Shown in pieces: positions 11,447-22,271 of a DNA stretch of 64,000 nt. The position numbers and the translations under genes are program-made. The stretch comes from Brachypodium distachyon (taxonomy: Eukaryota > Streptophyta > Magnoliopsida > Poales > Poaceae), in the NCBI RefSeq assembly GCF_000005505.3, contig NC_016133.3, positions 7,750,001 through 7,814,000 of the forward strand, written 5' to 3'. The notes below the pieces were generated by a model that had not been told where the DNA came from, made no database searches, and saw only the letters and a list, made by a program, of their open reading frames with translations. Each line of letters starts with the position of its first letter. Positions within the stretch are counted from its first letter, which is position 1.

Positions 11447-12312
11447 GTTTTACTACATCCAATCTAGTAATGTTCACGTTTCCGATAAGATCGAACAAAT
11501 TAAATATAATGCAACTTGTGGGTGTGTTGTTTTTAGTGCGGCCTTAGCAACTTTTTTGTTTTGTTTGCCTCAGCTCCTGGGCATTGGGTTGGCCGTCCCT
11601 TTGCTTGCGGTCGCTAATCACTATCATGGATGGTGCCTTCTTCGACGTCGTTTGTCAATGTGGAGCTCCAAATTTATCTATGCAGCATGAACACTATACC
11701 GCATTCGTTTTATAATTTTTTTAAGGGGGCGTTATAATTTCTTAAGTTAAAGATTTCATGAGCAATTACTCTATCAGCTCGTTTGACACACATCATTTGG
11801 GTCTAGAATTGAATGCCAGAAATGAATTTGTTTGGTTGGCACGAAATTGGCCATTGGAATTCAATCTCAAATTACATGAAATTACATTATAACTAACCAC
11901 AATTTTCCTCCAAAAGACATCATTTTTCTGGAATTGTCTCTCACTCTACAAATTCATGTGGTAGACAAACATGATTTTTGAAAAAAAATTCAAATTCATC
12001 AAATGAAATCCTATTAAAAATTAAATTTTATTTTATTTTTATCAAATGAAATGAAACGAGCCAAACAGACTGTATTTTTTTAAGGTGAAATCAGCAATTA
12101 TTTTAGGATAGTGGCGTCACCCCGCACTCTGCAGCCCAGCGCAGCGCCCTAGGCCCTAGCCTAGCTACCCAACGCCCAGCCTCCGCCCAGCAGCGCAGCG
12201 TCCGAGTCCAGCAGTGCAGCCCCAGGCAAGCAGTTCAGCTCGCTCAATTTTCCGCATGGTCGCGCACCGGCGCACAACGAGTCGTATCGCCCCGTACTGA
12301 TTGCTGACGCTC
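11447..12312. other. AT-rich intergenic DNA with a MITE-like inverted repeat
   Basis: No gene is visible. Around 11777-12067 the ends CTCGTTTGACACACATCATTTG and, inverted, GGCTCGTTTCATTTCATTTG are similar. The centre is AT-rich, which suggests a small Tourist-like MITE. I could not identify a convincing target duplication, so the class is uncertain. Confidence 0.4.
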
Positions 12313-12395
12313 GGGCCCTCCATCCGTGGGTCCACATGTCAGTAGCATCGCATGATGTGATGCTACTGACATGTGGGCCCACGGATGGAGGGCCC
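12313..12395. repeat. Long near-perfect hairpin
   Basis: Two 37-base arms, 12313-12349 and 12359-12395, are inverted copies with one difference, which would be a G-T pair in RNA. The loop is nine bases. The arms begin GGGCCCTCCATCCGTGGG. Motifs like GTGGGCCCACATGTCAGT are common in grass intergenic DNA, so this may be an inverted duplication of such a repeat. Confidence 0.85.
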
Positions 12396-12534
12396 GCACG
12401 CGTCCCGTGCACCGCGCGCCGGCGCGCGTCTCACAGCAGCCCGCCTGTTGCGTTGCCAGATACTACACGTCTGTTTGAGAGAAATTTTAACCGAGGAAGA
12501 CAAAATATGTATGTATTCAATACAGCACCAACAA
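12396..12534. other. Short spacer before the Mutator-like element
   Basis: This is GC-rich then AT-rich sequence between the hairpin and the next element. Nothing recognisable is present beyond the target duplication at 12526-12534. Confidence 0.5.
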
Positions 12535-13595
12535 GGCAACGTATCCTATGAATCCGCATGCCTCCGTGCATCCGTGTGTCCCCGGATTACCACCCTTCCG
12601 ATCCATAGCCAACAGCAAAGGTTGTTAGCGCTGCAAACTTACAAAAACACGCCCGCGGGGAAGACTAAAACGGCTGAGGACAACTCCCCCAAATACCAGT
12701 CTCCTTCGTTCCACAGCTCCCACACCTTCCTTCGTTCCCCACCCCACTTGTTTGCCGTGATCCAAACTTTCGTCGTTGACGTTGCCTGATGTCCTTGGCT
12801 GTCCGGTATCTCACTTGGAGCAGTGCCCCATTAATTCTCAGTATCTACGGCGAGGAGGACACACGCGAACAGGTGCTTTTCCTCCGTCCGAAATTGTTTA
12901 ATCCGTGAGTGGAGACGCCTCAATACTTTGCTTTTTTGACTGCCGGCGCGTCCTGTCGATCCCGGAGCGCGTACTAGTGCATCGTCTGGTCTCCTCTGAT
13001 GCAAGCACCGGTTCGTGATAAAACCTGATCCCGATGGCTTGGATACTTGCTTATGAATCAGTAATTTATTATTGCAAGCACCGGCTACAGGGATAATAAT
13101 TTACTACCTCAAATTATATCAACACACTTCAGCTTGAACAATTGAAATCAGCAAGTGTAATGCAAGCAGCTCGTTGCAAGAAAAAGACGCGGACACCTGG
13201 ATCTAGTCGCTGAGCATGCACAGGTCTTCATCTCCCATATCTCCCATGGATGGTCGGGGTACGAGTACAACGCGACGGCGACAACAGTTTCGATGAGATG
13301 AGGAGACTGCGATTTGGCCACCTGGGTTAGTTGGCCGTTTGCCCGGCCGGCCGAGGGCATTACTGGGTTGGGAACGCTGGGGAACGAAGGAGTAGTGTAT
13401 TTGGGGAACGAAGTAAGGTGTGGAGGCTGGGGAACGAAGGAGAGCCGTTTTAGCATGATTAATCATCCGAGCGGGCGTGTTTTTGTAAGTTTGCAGCGCT
13501 AACAACGACCTTTGCTGTTCGACATGGATCGGTAGGGTGGTAATCCGCGGACACACAGATGCACGGAGGCATGCGGATTCACGGGATACGTTGCC
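12535..13595. mobile_element. Non-autonomous Mutator-like element (MULE) with long TIRs
   Basis: Inverted arms of about 200 bases (12535-12735 and about 13390-13595) share long blocks such as GAATCCGCATGCCTCCGTGC and TTAGCGCTGCAAACTTAC. The ends start GGCAACGTATCC. Flanks CACCAACAA and CACTAACAA match at 8 of 9 positions, the 9-bp duplication expected for Mutator transposition. Both arms contain CTCCTTCGTTCC-like stretches. The roughly 650-base interior shows no transposase and no clear captured gene. Confidence 0.8.
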
Positions 13596-13659
13596 CACTA
13601 ACAATCCCCCCACCCCCACCCCCAATTCCATTCAGTACATAACCATGGAAAAAATGGCG

Positions 13660-14165
13660 AAACATTAACAAAAGTACAACAAACTGGTTAGTGGGGTAAA
13701 AATATCTGACAACTGAGTAGTTGTAAAATTGTTTGGCAACTACAATAAAATAAATCGGTCGCTAGGGATTAAGAACTTGCAAAGACAACTGATGCCCATG
13801 GTAAAAACAATTTGACAACCAAGATCAAATAAAGTGGTCGATAGGGGTAAAGAATCTGGAAATTGACGCTAGGGGTGAAGATCTGACAATTAATTACTGG
13901 TAAAACAAAATGAAAATTAGTATCAGATAACCTGGTCACTAGGCTTAAATGTCTTATTTTTACGGGGAGGGGTAAAAAATATGTCAATTGAGAAGTGGTC
14001 AGCATAGCAATTAGATCAAATAACCTTGTCACTAAGGATAAAAATATGAAATTGAATAGTCAGTGTAAAAATAACATGGCAATTATGATCAAATGACCCG
14101 GTCACTATGGGTAAAAATGGTAATAGAGAAGTGGTAAAAAACAATAACATGGAAACTATGTAGTA
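13660..14165. repeat. Degenerate tandem repeat region
   Basis: Phrases like GATCAAATAACCTGGTCACTAGGGGTAAAAAT followed by TCTGACAATTGAGAAGTGGT recur in diverged form, roughly every 90-110 bases. Copies include sites near 13680, 13750, 13825, 13925, 14015 and 14085. No coding potential. The array is old, as copies differ strongly. Confidence 0.6.
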
Positions 14166-14181
14166 GCTAACATAGCAAGTA

Positions 14182-14274
14182 TTTCCTCCGATCGTAATAA
14201 GTATCTCAAATTTAGTACAAACTTAGTAGAAAGTTATACTTAAGTTTGAGACACTTATTATGGATCGGAAGGAG
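14182..14274. mobile_element. Stowaway-type MITE
   Basis: Ends TTTCCTCCGATCGTAATAAG and the inverted CTTATTATGGATCGGAAGGAG flank a short centre, with TA on both sides. This fits a Tc1/Mariner-derived Stowaway of 93 bases. Confidence 0.8.
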
Positions 14275-15046
14275 TAGTATTTTTCGAGGGACACCGCCGT
14301 ATATATAGAAACACAACAATTGACCCAATTTTATACATACCAGAACGACATTATGCAACACTGTTTCCTATGATTTTTTTTCAATTCTGACCACGAGATA
14401 TTCAAATAAAAAAACAAGAACAACATTACACCAATAAGATGACCCATTATCTCCAAAACTATTTGTAGTGCAGCAATGATCCCTCTCAATTCTAGAACGG
14501 AAGCCACTGAATGACATACCGAAGTAGCCCGAACTCTGGAACCACCTGCACATCATCTCAGGTTACACTCAACTCAATCAGCCCATCATTAGTAGCAGAG
14601 CAAATAATTCCTTGCTAGAAGTGGAGGCACAAGGTGTGGTGGCCACGGCGGGTGATTGCGAGATCGCAAGAGGAGTAGTAGGAGAAGACTCGTGGCAAGG
14701 TGGAGAGGCAACAATGGCACGAGCACGTCAAGGAGGTGGAGGGGAGTCTGGGGGACATGGAGCGGAGGTGGATGAAGGCGCAGCCGGTGTGTGACACAGA
14801 GTGGTGCCCGACCTCTGGGAAGACGACCAGGACTGTCGTGCAGCCGATAGCGAGGATGGGAGAGAATAGATAGACACTAGAGCAGGGGAACCGCAAGGTG
14901 GTAGAGCTCAATGAGGAAGCCATAGGTGGAGGGTGAATTCGTGTGGGAGAATTTGGGGTTCGGTGGAGGGGGAGGAGCCAAGCAATGGGGGAACAAACAA
15001 CTGGAGGAACGGCGAGTGCATGGAAGGGTGGGTGCGGTCTCGAGAG
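14275..15046. other. Intergenic stretch without a supported gene
   Basis: There is a purine-rich block at about 14610-14880 with short open frames of low complexity (GGEATMARARQGGGGES-like). No domain, splice structure or promoter supports a gene. Confidence 0.45.
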
Positions 15047-15328
15047 TATACCTGGGCATGGGTGGCCTGGCCCGGCCCGAAGCCCGACGTCCCGGGCCGG
15101 GTTCGGGCCTCACTTTCCAGTCAGCCCAAAAATAGCCCGAAATGACTAAAAATGGGTATTTTTTAGGAAAATAGATATAAAAATCATTTATTTATTCCGA
15201 AAATAATTATTTTAATGCTTAAATGACCTATTTTTGGAGTTTCGAGCCGGGCCGGGCCGGGCTCGGGCTTCAGGTGTAACCGTCGGGCTTTTATAAAGCC
15301 CGGCCCGGCCCGGGTTTGCCTAGGTATA
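15047..15328. mobile_element. hAT-like MITE, copy 2 (GGCCCG family)
   Basis: It starts TATACCTGGGCATGGG and ends with the inverted CCTAGGTATA. The arms are made of repeated GGCCCGGCCCG and GGGCCGGGCC blocks and the centre (AATCATTTATTTATTC) matches copy 1. Flanks CTCGAGAG and CTCCAGAG match at 7 of 8 bases, again an 8-bp duplication. This copy keeps longer GC-rich arms than copy 1. Confidence 0.8.
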
Positions 15329-15529
15329 CTCCAGAGAAACCGCTGGGCAGGTCGGTGGGCAGTTGCAACCACCAACCAGGCAGCGAATTAGCTTACGCAT
15401 CCCACATCCGCGGCCCACAGTTTCCGGATAGGCCAGAATAGGCATGTACTTGGACCGCACAGGTTTCTAACCTGCTAGTAGTATTTACACGCTAGTGGTG
15501 TGCTGATCCATTAGTTTCTTATGTGAAAA

Positions 15530-16712
15530 CATGACGTGAGTTGTGTGGAACTTACCCTGAATCAAGTCGTGGACTTGTGCTCATACTGGTTATTTGTGTG
15601 TTCGCTTTCAGGTCTTGCCGAAGCTAGAGGAATGCGGTCGATGACGGGATCGAGGGACGAAGCCTGGGAGAAGCTGAGGTCAAGGATCAACGTCATGCGG
15701 GACGTTTGTGCGAAAAAACAATGGAAGTGAAGGCTACGATGATCCGGGAGGGCACCGGTTTGTCGTACGTTGTTTATACCGGATATGTACGGTATTGGAG
15801 ATATTCGATACGTGATGGTCGAGTTTTTGAAGACATCACAAGAAGAGTTGATGGCATGGAGTGGCATCGACGTGAAGATATGTAGGTCCAGCCGTGACTG
15901 GATAAGAGCTGTTTAAAGATTAAACAATAGCGTCATCAAGATGGCGTCGGATGGAAAAGTGGTCCACATGAAAGTTGTGCGCGTCGTCGAGAAGAACAAC
16001 TTTGCTTTTGGAGTCGTCTCAATCCGAGGTCTTCTGTGAGCCCCACGGGCAGAATAACGACCGGGACAGAAGAGTTCGTGTTGGATTCGGACTCGGTTTA
16101 GAGTCGCGAATTTTCCCTTATAAATAGAGAGCGTCGTAGGTAGGGTTTCAGCAAGGACGTGAGGGAACTCAGAGCTTTGGATCTAGATCAATTCTTGGAG
16201 AGTTCTTAGATGCATGGTTGCATCTTTTGTAATCGATCGACATCGTTGCAATAAAAAAATTCGTTGGCGTTGTCATTTCTGTTCTTCTCGGATCTTCGTG
16301 GATTCTTCGTGCTAGATCTTTCTAACACTTTGCTGCAGGTTTATCACGAGTTCATAATACTTTTCTGCAGGTTTACCATGAGATCAAGAAAGTTCGCGAT
16401 TACTTCATCTTTCTTGTTATTTCGAAATCGATTTATAGATTAATTCTCGTAACTTTCTGTCAGCTGTTACTCATTTGATCATATCTTTTGATTGGTAAGT
16501 CCAATTGAGCTGATTCTTGTTGCGTTGGTTAGATAATTTCAATATCTTTCTTTTGCATACTCATACGTATTTTTTGCTTCATCTAATCAAAAGTCACAGC
16601 TGTTTTATTATCACGGACAGAAAGATGATTTAGGGTGTGAACTTTCGGAAAAAAATTTAATTTGCTTCCGCGCAACCATTCACCCCCCTTTGATTGCCTA
16701 TCTCGATCTCAC
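15530..16712 (+). repeat. Probable LTR remnant or solo LTR, copia-like
   Basis: There is a TATA box (TATAAATA near 16119), a leader-like segment, an AATAAA-like site near 16250, and a terminal stretch TTCACCCCCCTTTGATTGCC near 16680. That last phrase resembles the 3' end of many grass copia LTRs. No primer binding site follows, so it would be a solo or truncated LTR. I could not find both ends or a target duplication. Confidence 0.45.
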
Positions 16713-17289
16713 ACTACCTATGAATTTACCAATGATGGATGGCTCCTCATGGCGCGCGAAGCATCATCTGGCACATAGGGCTGACAAAAAGCTCGAAGCT
16801 GGCAAACTTAATAAGCATTCGGTACTCAGTAGATCGACTCGTTTAGCTCACGCTCGTTGGCTAAGAACTGAGCCAATAAATCATTATATCTTGTTTTTTG
16901 TTTGAGCGAATTTTAGCTTGTTAATACTAACAGCGAACATACAAAATTCGCTCGTTAAGACGCTTAGTCCAGCGCGAGTGTTGAACTAACGCCCCCACAC
17001 GTAGGGCTGCACGAGAAGCTCGTTAGCAACAAGCTCTGAGTAAAGATGCACTGCATCTGGCCAAAACTCGCTCTCTTCTCAATTCTCCTCACACCCAGTG
17101 CGCCACCCTCTTGCACTTGGAGGTACCCTAATTTCAACATCCCGACACCACCCCAAGAATATGGGCATCCTAATTTCTTAGGATCATACATTCATACAAT
17201 CATACTCAAGTACTGAAAAAGCTCTTCTTGGAGCCCTCTGTGCCCTTCCCCGGAGGGATTTCCTGTCCGCTGGCTGCAAACCAATCACT
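16713..17289. other. Intergenic, with a degenerate hAT-like repeat
   Basis: TAGGGCTGACAAAAAGCTCG near 16783 and TAGGGCTGCACGAGAAGCTCG near 17011 are related. Sequence between them has GAGCTTGTT-like blocks usual for small hAT MITEs. Nothing else is recognisable up to the start codon region at 17290. Confidence 0.35.
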
Positions 17290-17479
17290 ATGGCTGCGTT
17301 GCTACTGACAGTAGCAGTGCTAGCCGTGCTCCACGCGCTCCTACTGCAATGTGGCGTGCGCCGGCGCTGTGCCGGAGAGGCCCCGGCCGGAGGTGGTGTC
17401 CATCACGGAGTTCGGCGGCGTGGGCGACGGGCGGACGCTCAACACGTGGGCGCTCCGCAAGGCGGTGTACCGCATCCAG

Positions 17480-18391
17480 TGTTAGAAAATTAAGCAATTT
17501 TGATAATTACAGTTCAATGAATAATTTCAGAATATAGATCATGACGACAGTAGCAACTAGCATACGCATCTCGAAAATACTAGAAGTATGAAACAGCCCA
17601 ACGAACAGCAATATGAACTCGTAGATCATAACTAAACAACAGATCGAATCACAATGTACGTGCTGTTGCGGTGGAGAGGAAGTCGTTGTTATTACGTTCG
17701 CTTGACGAAGAAGACGGCGGCGCGTCGCGCACCTGCCAAATCGAGAAGTCAGACGACCCGTGGTTACAGGGAAGCGAGCACTCGCGCGGAGCGCTTCCCA
17801 AAAACCTTATTCGCCCTCTCCCGTACAGGATCACAAAGACGAAAGGTTCTGGAGACCTGCTCTCCCGATCGCTGGTGCACGCCGGCGCTCGGGATGGAGT
17901 AGACTACGACGACAGCGCAAAAGCGAGAGACAGGCGAAACACTAGCGCGGTTGTGTTACGTACTGATAGCAGGGACGGGCGGCTGTATATATAATCACGC
18001 AGGTATAGGTCGGTTCGGTTTAGAAAACCTGAACCGACTCCACAAAATCTGCAAGCGTCCGTAACTGATTTCAAAAATATCCCGCGCGCGTGAAAAAAAG
18101 ATAAGAGACCCGGCCCCGCACGGCTCGAGCTCGATCCACGAAACGCGGCGCTCGTGCATCGAGGCTAGGCGAGCGGAGGAGGAGGAGCGCGCGTGGGGAT
18201 TTTCCTTGCTCACTTGCTCAATAGGTGAGAAGCAACATCCCTTATATGTTGGGCTCACTCACTCTAAATTAGCAAGGTGGGACTATTCCCTTCCACTTCC
18301 TCATTCCACTTCATAAATGGGCTTTTGAGATTTTTTAGAATTTATTAAAATTGGGCTTGGGCTGATCAGGCCCACAACACAAATTTTAACA
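17480..18391 (-). repeat. 3' LTR of copia element 1
   Basis: In plus reading it runs TGTTAGAAAATTAAGC to AATTTTAACA, 912 bases. A purine-rich tract (minus strand GATCTGGTGGAGGAT) adjoins at 18392-18410 and marks it as the 3' LTR. It is full-length compared with the family LTR at 34202. Confidence 0.9.
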
Positions 18392-18454
18392 ATCCTCCAC
18401 CAGATCTCAAATACCAATTTAGAGATTTACCTGTTCTCGTTACTTGTTTATATA

Positions 18455-19602
18455 CTAGTGTTTCAGTAGAGACTCTAAAACTATCTTAAAACCATCTCTA
18501 CATAAAAGAGAACCGCTAACGAGATTCTTGTTCATGGAGGGGACATGCATCACGTTCTTTAGCCGCACAATCTTCTCCGAAGTAAACTTCAGATCGACCG
18601 TAGCAACACCACGAACAACTGCATGCGACCCGTTCCCCATCAAGACGGTTGAATCCCTTCCATGCCGGTAAGAAGTAAACAAAGAGATGTCAGAACGTAC
18701 ATGAACATTAGCACTCGTATCAATCCACCAACATGGAGATTGAAACACTGAAAGTACATTAGGTAAAAATACCGTACGTGTTAGTCTTCTGACCCTTTTT
18801 CCCTCTCCGATCTGCACGATCAGGACAGTCTCTGGAAAAGTGGCCGAGCTCTTCACAGGTGAAACAATTCATCTCGCCTTTGTTTACTTTCTTCTTCTTC
18901 TTGAAGGTAGTAGTCTGCGCAGGCTTGTTGTTGTTAACAACAACAGACTTCTTCCCTTTGTTCTTTCCGTTGCCGCGAAAGTTCCTCTGTACCATAGGCG
19001 TTAGACGGAAAATCAGCAGCCTTCTCAGTGGTGTCCTTAGCCCGAGCTTTCTCTTCAACATCAAGGGACGCTATCAGTTGTTCAACTGATATCTCTTGTC
19101 TCTTGTGTTTTAGAGACGTAGCGAAGTTCCTCCACGCAGGAGGTAACTTTGCAATAATGCACCCAGCCACGTACTTGTCGGGTAAATCACACTTGAGAAG
19201 CTTGAGCTCTCTCATAATGATCTGTATCTCATGCGCCTGTTCAACTACAGAACGGTTATCCACCATCTTGTAGTTGTTCAGCGACTCCATTGTATACAAT
19301 TCACTGCCTACATCGGTTGCACCGAATTTAGCATCCAGTGCATCCCACAACTCCTTCCCGTCTTCTATGTGCATATGCACATCACAAAGACGGTCAGAAA
19401 GAACACTCATAATGCATCTTCTAAAGGCAACATTGGCATCCTGCAAATTTTTCTGAGCTTCCTCAGATAAATACCCCTCTGGTTTGCCGTCTGTCATCCA
19501 GAATACTTTCAGAGTCTGCAACCAGAGCATGGCCTTTAATTGCCATCTCTTGAAGTACATCCCGGAAAATTTATCCGGCTTCAATGCATCGGCTAAACCC
19601 AT
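18455..19602 (-). pseudogene. Gag and protease start of copia element 1
   Basis: Gag starts MGLADALKPDKFSGMYFKRW at 19602, with the WDALDAKFGATD and EQAHEIQIIMRELKLL blocks of plant copia gag. A frame change near 18990 is followed by a CCHC knuckle, CFTCEELGHFSRDC. Past a second frame change the protease starts WWIDTSANVHVRSDISLF. Functional copia proteases have Gly where Ser stands in DTS here. Reading stops at 18455. The rest of pol is deleted. Confidence 0.9.
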
Positions 19603-19640
19603 AGTTAAATCAGGAAATTGCCTACAATAAGGTTTTGGAT

Positions 19641-20018
19641 TGTTGGGAAATTAAGCAATTTCGAGAATAACAATTTAATGAATAATTCCAGAATATAGAT
19701 CATGACGATAGTAGCAACTAGCAGACGCATCTCGAAAATAGTAGAAGTATGAAACAGTCCAACGAACAGCAATATGAACTTGCAGATCATAACTAAGCAG
19801 TAGATCGAATCACAATGTACGTACTATTGCGGCGGGAAGGAAGCCGTTGCTGTTAGGTGAGAAGTAACATCTCTTATATGTTGGTCTCACTCACTGTAAA
19901 CTAGCAAGGTGGAACTATTCCATTTCCGCTCTCTCGTCCCCCACTCCATGAATGGGCTTTTGAGATTTTCAAAATCTATTAAAATTTGGCTTGGCCGCTC
20001 ACGACACAAGTTCTGACA
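19641..20018 (-). repeat. 5' LTR of copia element 1, internally deleted
   Basis: It runs TGTTGGGAAATTAAGC to AGTTCTGACA but is only 378 bases. Compared with the 3' LTR it lacks the stretch corresponding to about 17697-18220. It therefore lacks the region expected to hold the promoter and transcription start. Confidence 0.9.
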
Positions 20019-20343
20019 TCCAGCAGGCGGCACCACGCTGCTGTTGCCGGTGGGGACGTGGCTCAGCGGCAGCTTCAACCTCACCAGCCACATGACGCTC
20101 TTCCTCGCCAGGGGAGCCGTGCTCAAGGCCACGCAGGTCTCTAGCTAACTCTGAACCTTAGCCGCCGGAATTGCTCTGCTTCTCTTTGTTTTGCGTTCTT
20201 GATGAAAGTGTGCGGTGAGCAGGACACGAGGAGCTGGCTGCTGATGGAGCCGCTGCCGTCGTATGGCAGGGGCAGGGAGCTGCCGGGCGCGAGGTACGCC
20301 AGCTTCATCCACGGCAACGGCCTCCGCGACGTTGTCATTACAG

Positions 20344-21157
20344 GTACTGATGCTCAGCTCAGCTCTCCGCTCCTCTGCTCTGCTCTGCTTTGGGTGTTGT
20401 TCTGCTACTGCTGTATCGTTTGTGTCTTGTCTCTTGCGATTGCGAAGCGTTCGCGGGAGAAGAACCAAGGTCCAAGGGGACGTCCTGCGAATTATTAAAG
20501 GGTAGTTTGTCATACTCGATGAAAAAGGTTCACGAGACCTTCACGGGAGATGGAGCGGAGTGACTAGAGTAAAACCTGTTACGTAGCAACAGGGTAAAAG
20601 AAATGGGACGGCGCTGAAATTTACCAAGCCTTGGTCTGACAAAGTTTAGATAGGGAATCTGACCCCTTTTTAATTCAAATACGTACTGGATCATAGTAGT
20701 GATTGGTTAAAAGGTTTCTTAAATGTTCTTAAATTAAGTTTCAGACCACTACTTCCCGCTGCAGGGCAAATCGTAGGTCGCACCTTTTACCAAAGTGATG
20801 TTGGACTTCGTCCTGTCCAAGCTGTTAAATCTTGTTGGAATTTTATTTCTTGATAGGGGAACCTTGTTCTAGTTAGAATTTATTAGTTCTGCATCCATGA
20901 ATAAAGTTATTCAGTATTGTTCTACAATTAACTTTCTCAACTTAATGTTCAGTTCAAGACCAAGATTGTTGCTCAGTTTTATTTTTAGAAAACCAAGCAA
21001 CTCAACTCTGTCAATTTTGTCTAGAAAACAATCTATTCCTGGGAAACCTCTGCTCTGCACATCGAGCTCTCATGGTTTTGTACTAGTTGTAGTACATTGC
21101 AGCGAAAGAGCTGAAGAAATTGATGCAGCACGGACTGATTTGTTTTCCCTTAATTAG
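20344..21157 (+). other. Intron of the GH28 pseudogene
   Basis: It has a GT donor at 20344 and an AG acceptor after TTCCCTTAATTAG at 21157. Phase matches between the exons. No inserted gene is visible. The size is large for this gene family and may include unrecognised repeat sequence. Confidence 0.7.
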
Positions 21158-21555
21158 GTGATAAGGGAGTCATCGACGGCCAAGGTGATGTGTGGTGGAA
21201 CATGTGGAGGAGAAGGACTCTGCAGCATACCCGGCCCAACCTTGTGGAGTTCGTGCATTCCAGTGGCATCCACATCTCCAACGTTGTTCTCAAGAACTCA
21301 CTTTTCTGGAACATCCACCCTGTTTATTCCGAGTAAGCTCATAAACTTGACACCATATATCCTTCAGGCCATGAACCAACAAACACATCCAAAACATCCT
21401 TTATAATGTCAAGCTCTTCGGGGCCGGCGGGATGAGGGATGCGGCAGCGGCGGAGTGGAAGTGCAGGGACGTCCGCGGCGCCGCGCTGGGCGTGCTGCCG
21501 TGGCCGTGCGCCGAGCTCACGGCCAGATTCGTTTCGGGGTCTTGCAGCCGTTAGA

Positions 21556-22150
21556 CTGAGATTGTGATAGCGTTTGATTAGAAATGGTGTGTGGTAACCA
21601 CTGTTTTAGTACTGTAGATTGTATCATCGTCGTGTACCAGTGTTCAACTCAATGCTGAGTTTCAGGTTTGCTAGCTGCGGCAGCGTCAAGGTTCCGGAAG
21701 CACATCTAGGAAGAAAAAAAAGGTCGAAGAGATCATAAGCCCAGAACCAGAAGTATAAGGACACTCAAACTGTTTCGGCCACCCCGGAGGAATATAGCTG
21801 GTCAAGCGCAATTGATGCCCAGGACCACGCAAGCGAAATATGATTGCAAAAAAATTAGTCCAGACATGTATATCTTGAAATAGGAAACGGGGTCGGAAGT
21901 GTTTTATGAACCAGACGATGTCCCGCACGTTGTTGCGGAAACTTTTAGTTAACATACCTGAGTCAAATTGTTTAGCAACGAAAGATTATCCAAAATTAAA
22001 AACATACGATGAAATTGTATTGTAGAAACTTGTTGTGAAATAACTTGCATGCATGTGAAAAAATATGAGTATTTACTAAATATGTGTGAATACATCACAT
22101 GATGTGGCATGCTTACATGTTGAGAGAAAGCAAATAGTTGGTTTCTCCTA
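21556..22150. other. Intergenic stretch without a supported gene
   Basis: AT-rich sequence, with only short open frames that lack domains. Part of it may be 3' untranslated sequence of the GH28 gene. Confidence 0.5.
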
Positions 22151-22271
22151 TTCCCTCCGTCCAACAAAGGATATCTCAACTTTGACTAAATTTGAATGCA
22201 TCTATACAGTAAGTCATATCTAGATACATTTAAATTTTAACAAACTTGAGACATCTGTTGCACGGAGGGTG
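22151..22271. mobile_element. Stowaway-type MITE
   Basis: Ends TTCCCTCCGTCCAACAAAGG and the inverted TGTTGCACGGAGGGTG are flanked by TA. The inner text (ATCTCAACTTTGACTAAATTTG) resembles the usual grass Stowaway body. Confidence 0.85.

Larger units (their letters stand above)
17480..20018 (-). mobile_element. Copia element 1, internally deleted, inside the GH28 gene
   Basis: TCCAG flanks both sides (17475-17479 and 20019-20023), a perfect 5-bp target duplication. LTRs lie at 17480-18391 and 19641-20018. Between them on the minus strand are gag, the zinc knuckle and the start of protease, then directly the polypurine-like tract. Integrase and reverse transcriptase are missing. It belongs to the same family as the element at 34202, shown by near-identical gag text and LTR motifs. 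Confidence 0.95.
17290..21555 (+). pseudogene. Polygalacturonase-like (GH28) pseudogene split by a copia element
   Basis: Glycoside hydrolase family 28 enzymes cut pectin in the cell wall. The first piece (17290-17479) starts with a hydrophobic signal-like stretch and, after a frame change, reads EVVSITEFGGVGDGRTLNTW, the family N-terminus. After the copia insertion (17480-20018) it resumes with GGTTLLLPVGTWLSGSFNLT (to 20136). Then come exons 20223-20343 (SWLLMEPLPSYGRGRELPGA) and 21158-21332 (GVIDGQGDVWWNMWRRR, SGIHISNVVLKNS). A last piece at 21406-21555 gives the C-terminus. GT-AG sites join the inner exons in phase. The catalytic exons with the NTD, DD, HG and RIK motifs are absent, so it was inactive apart from the insertion. 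Confidence 0.85.

Noticed and set aside
14612..14923. Open frames on both strands
   Set aside because: The sequence is purine-rich and low in complexity, and neither frame has a domain or promoter.
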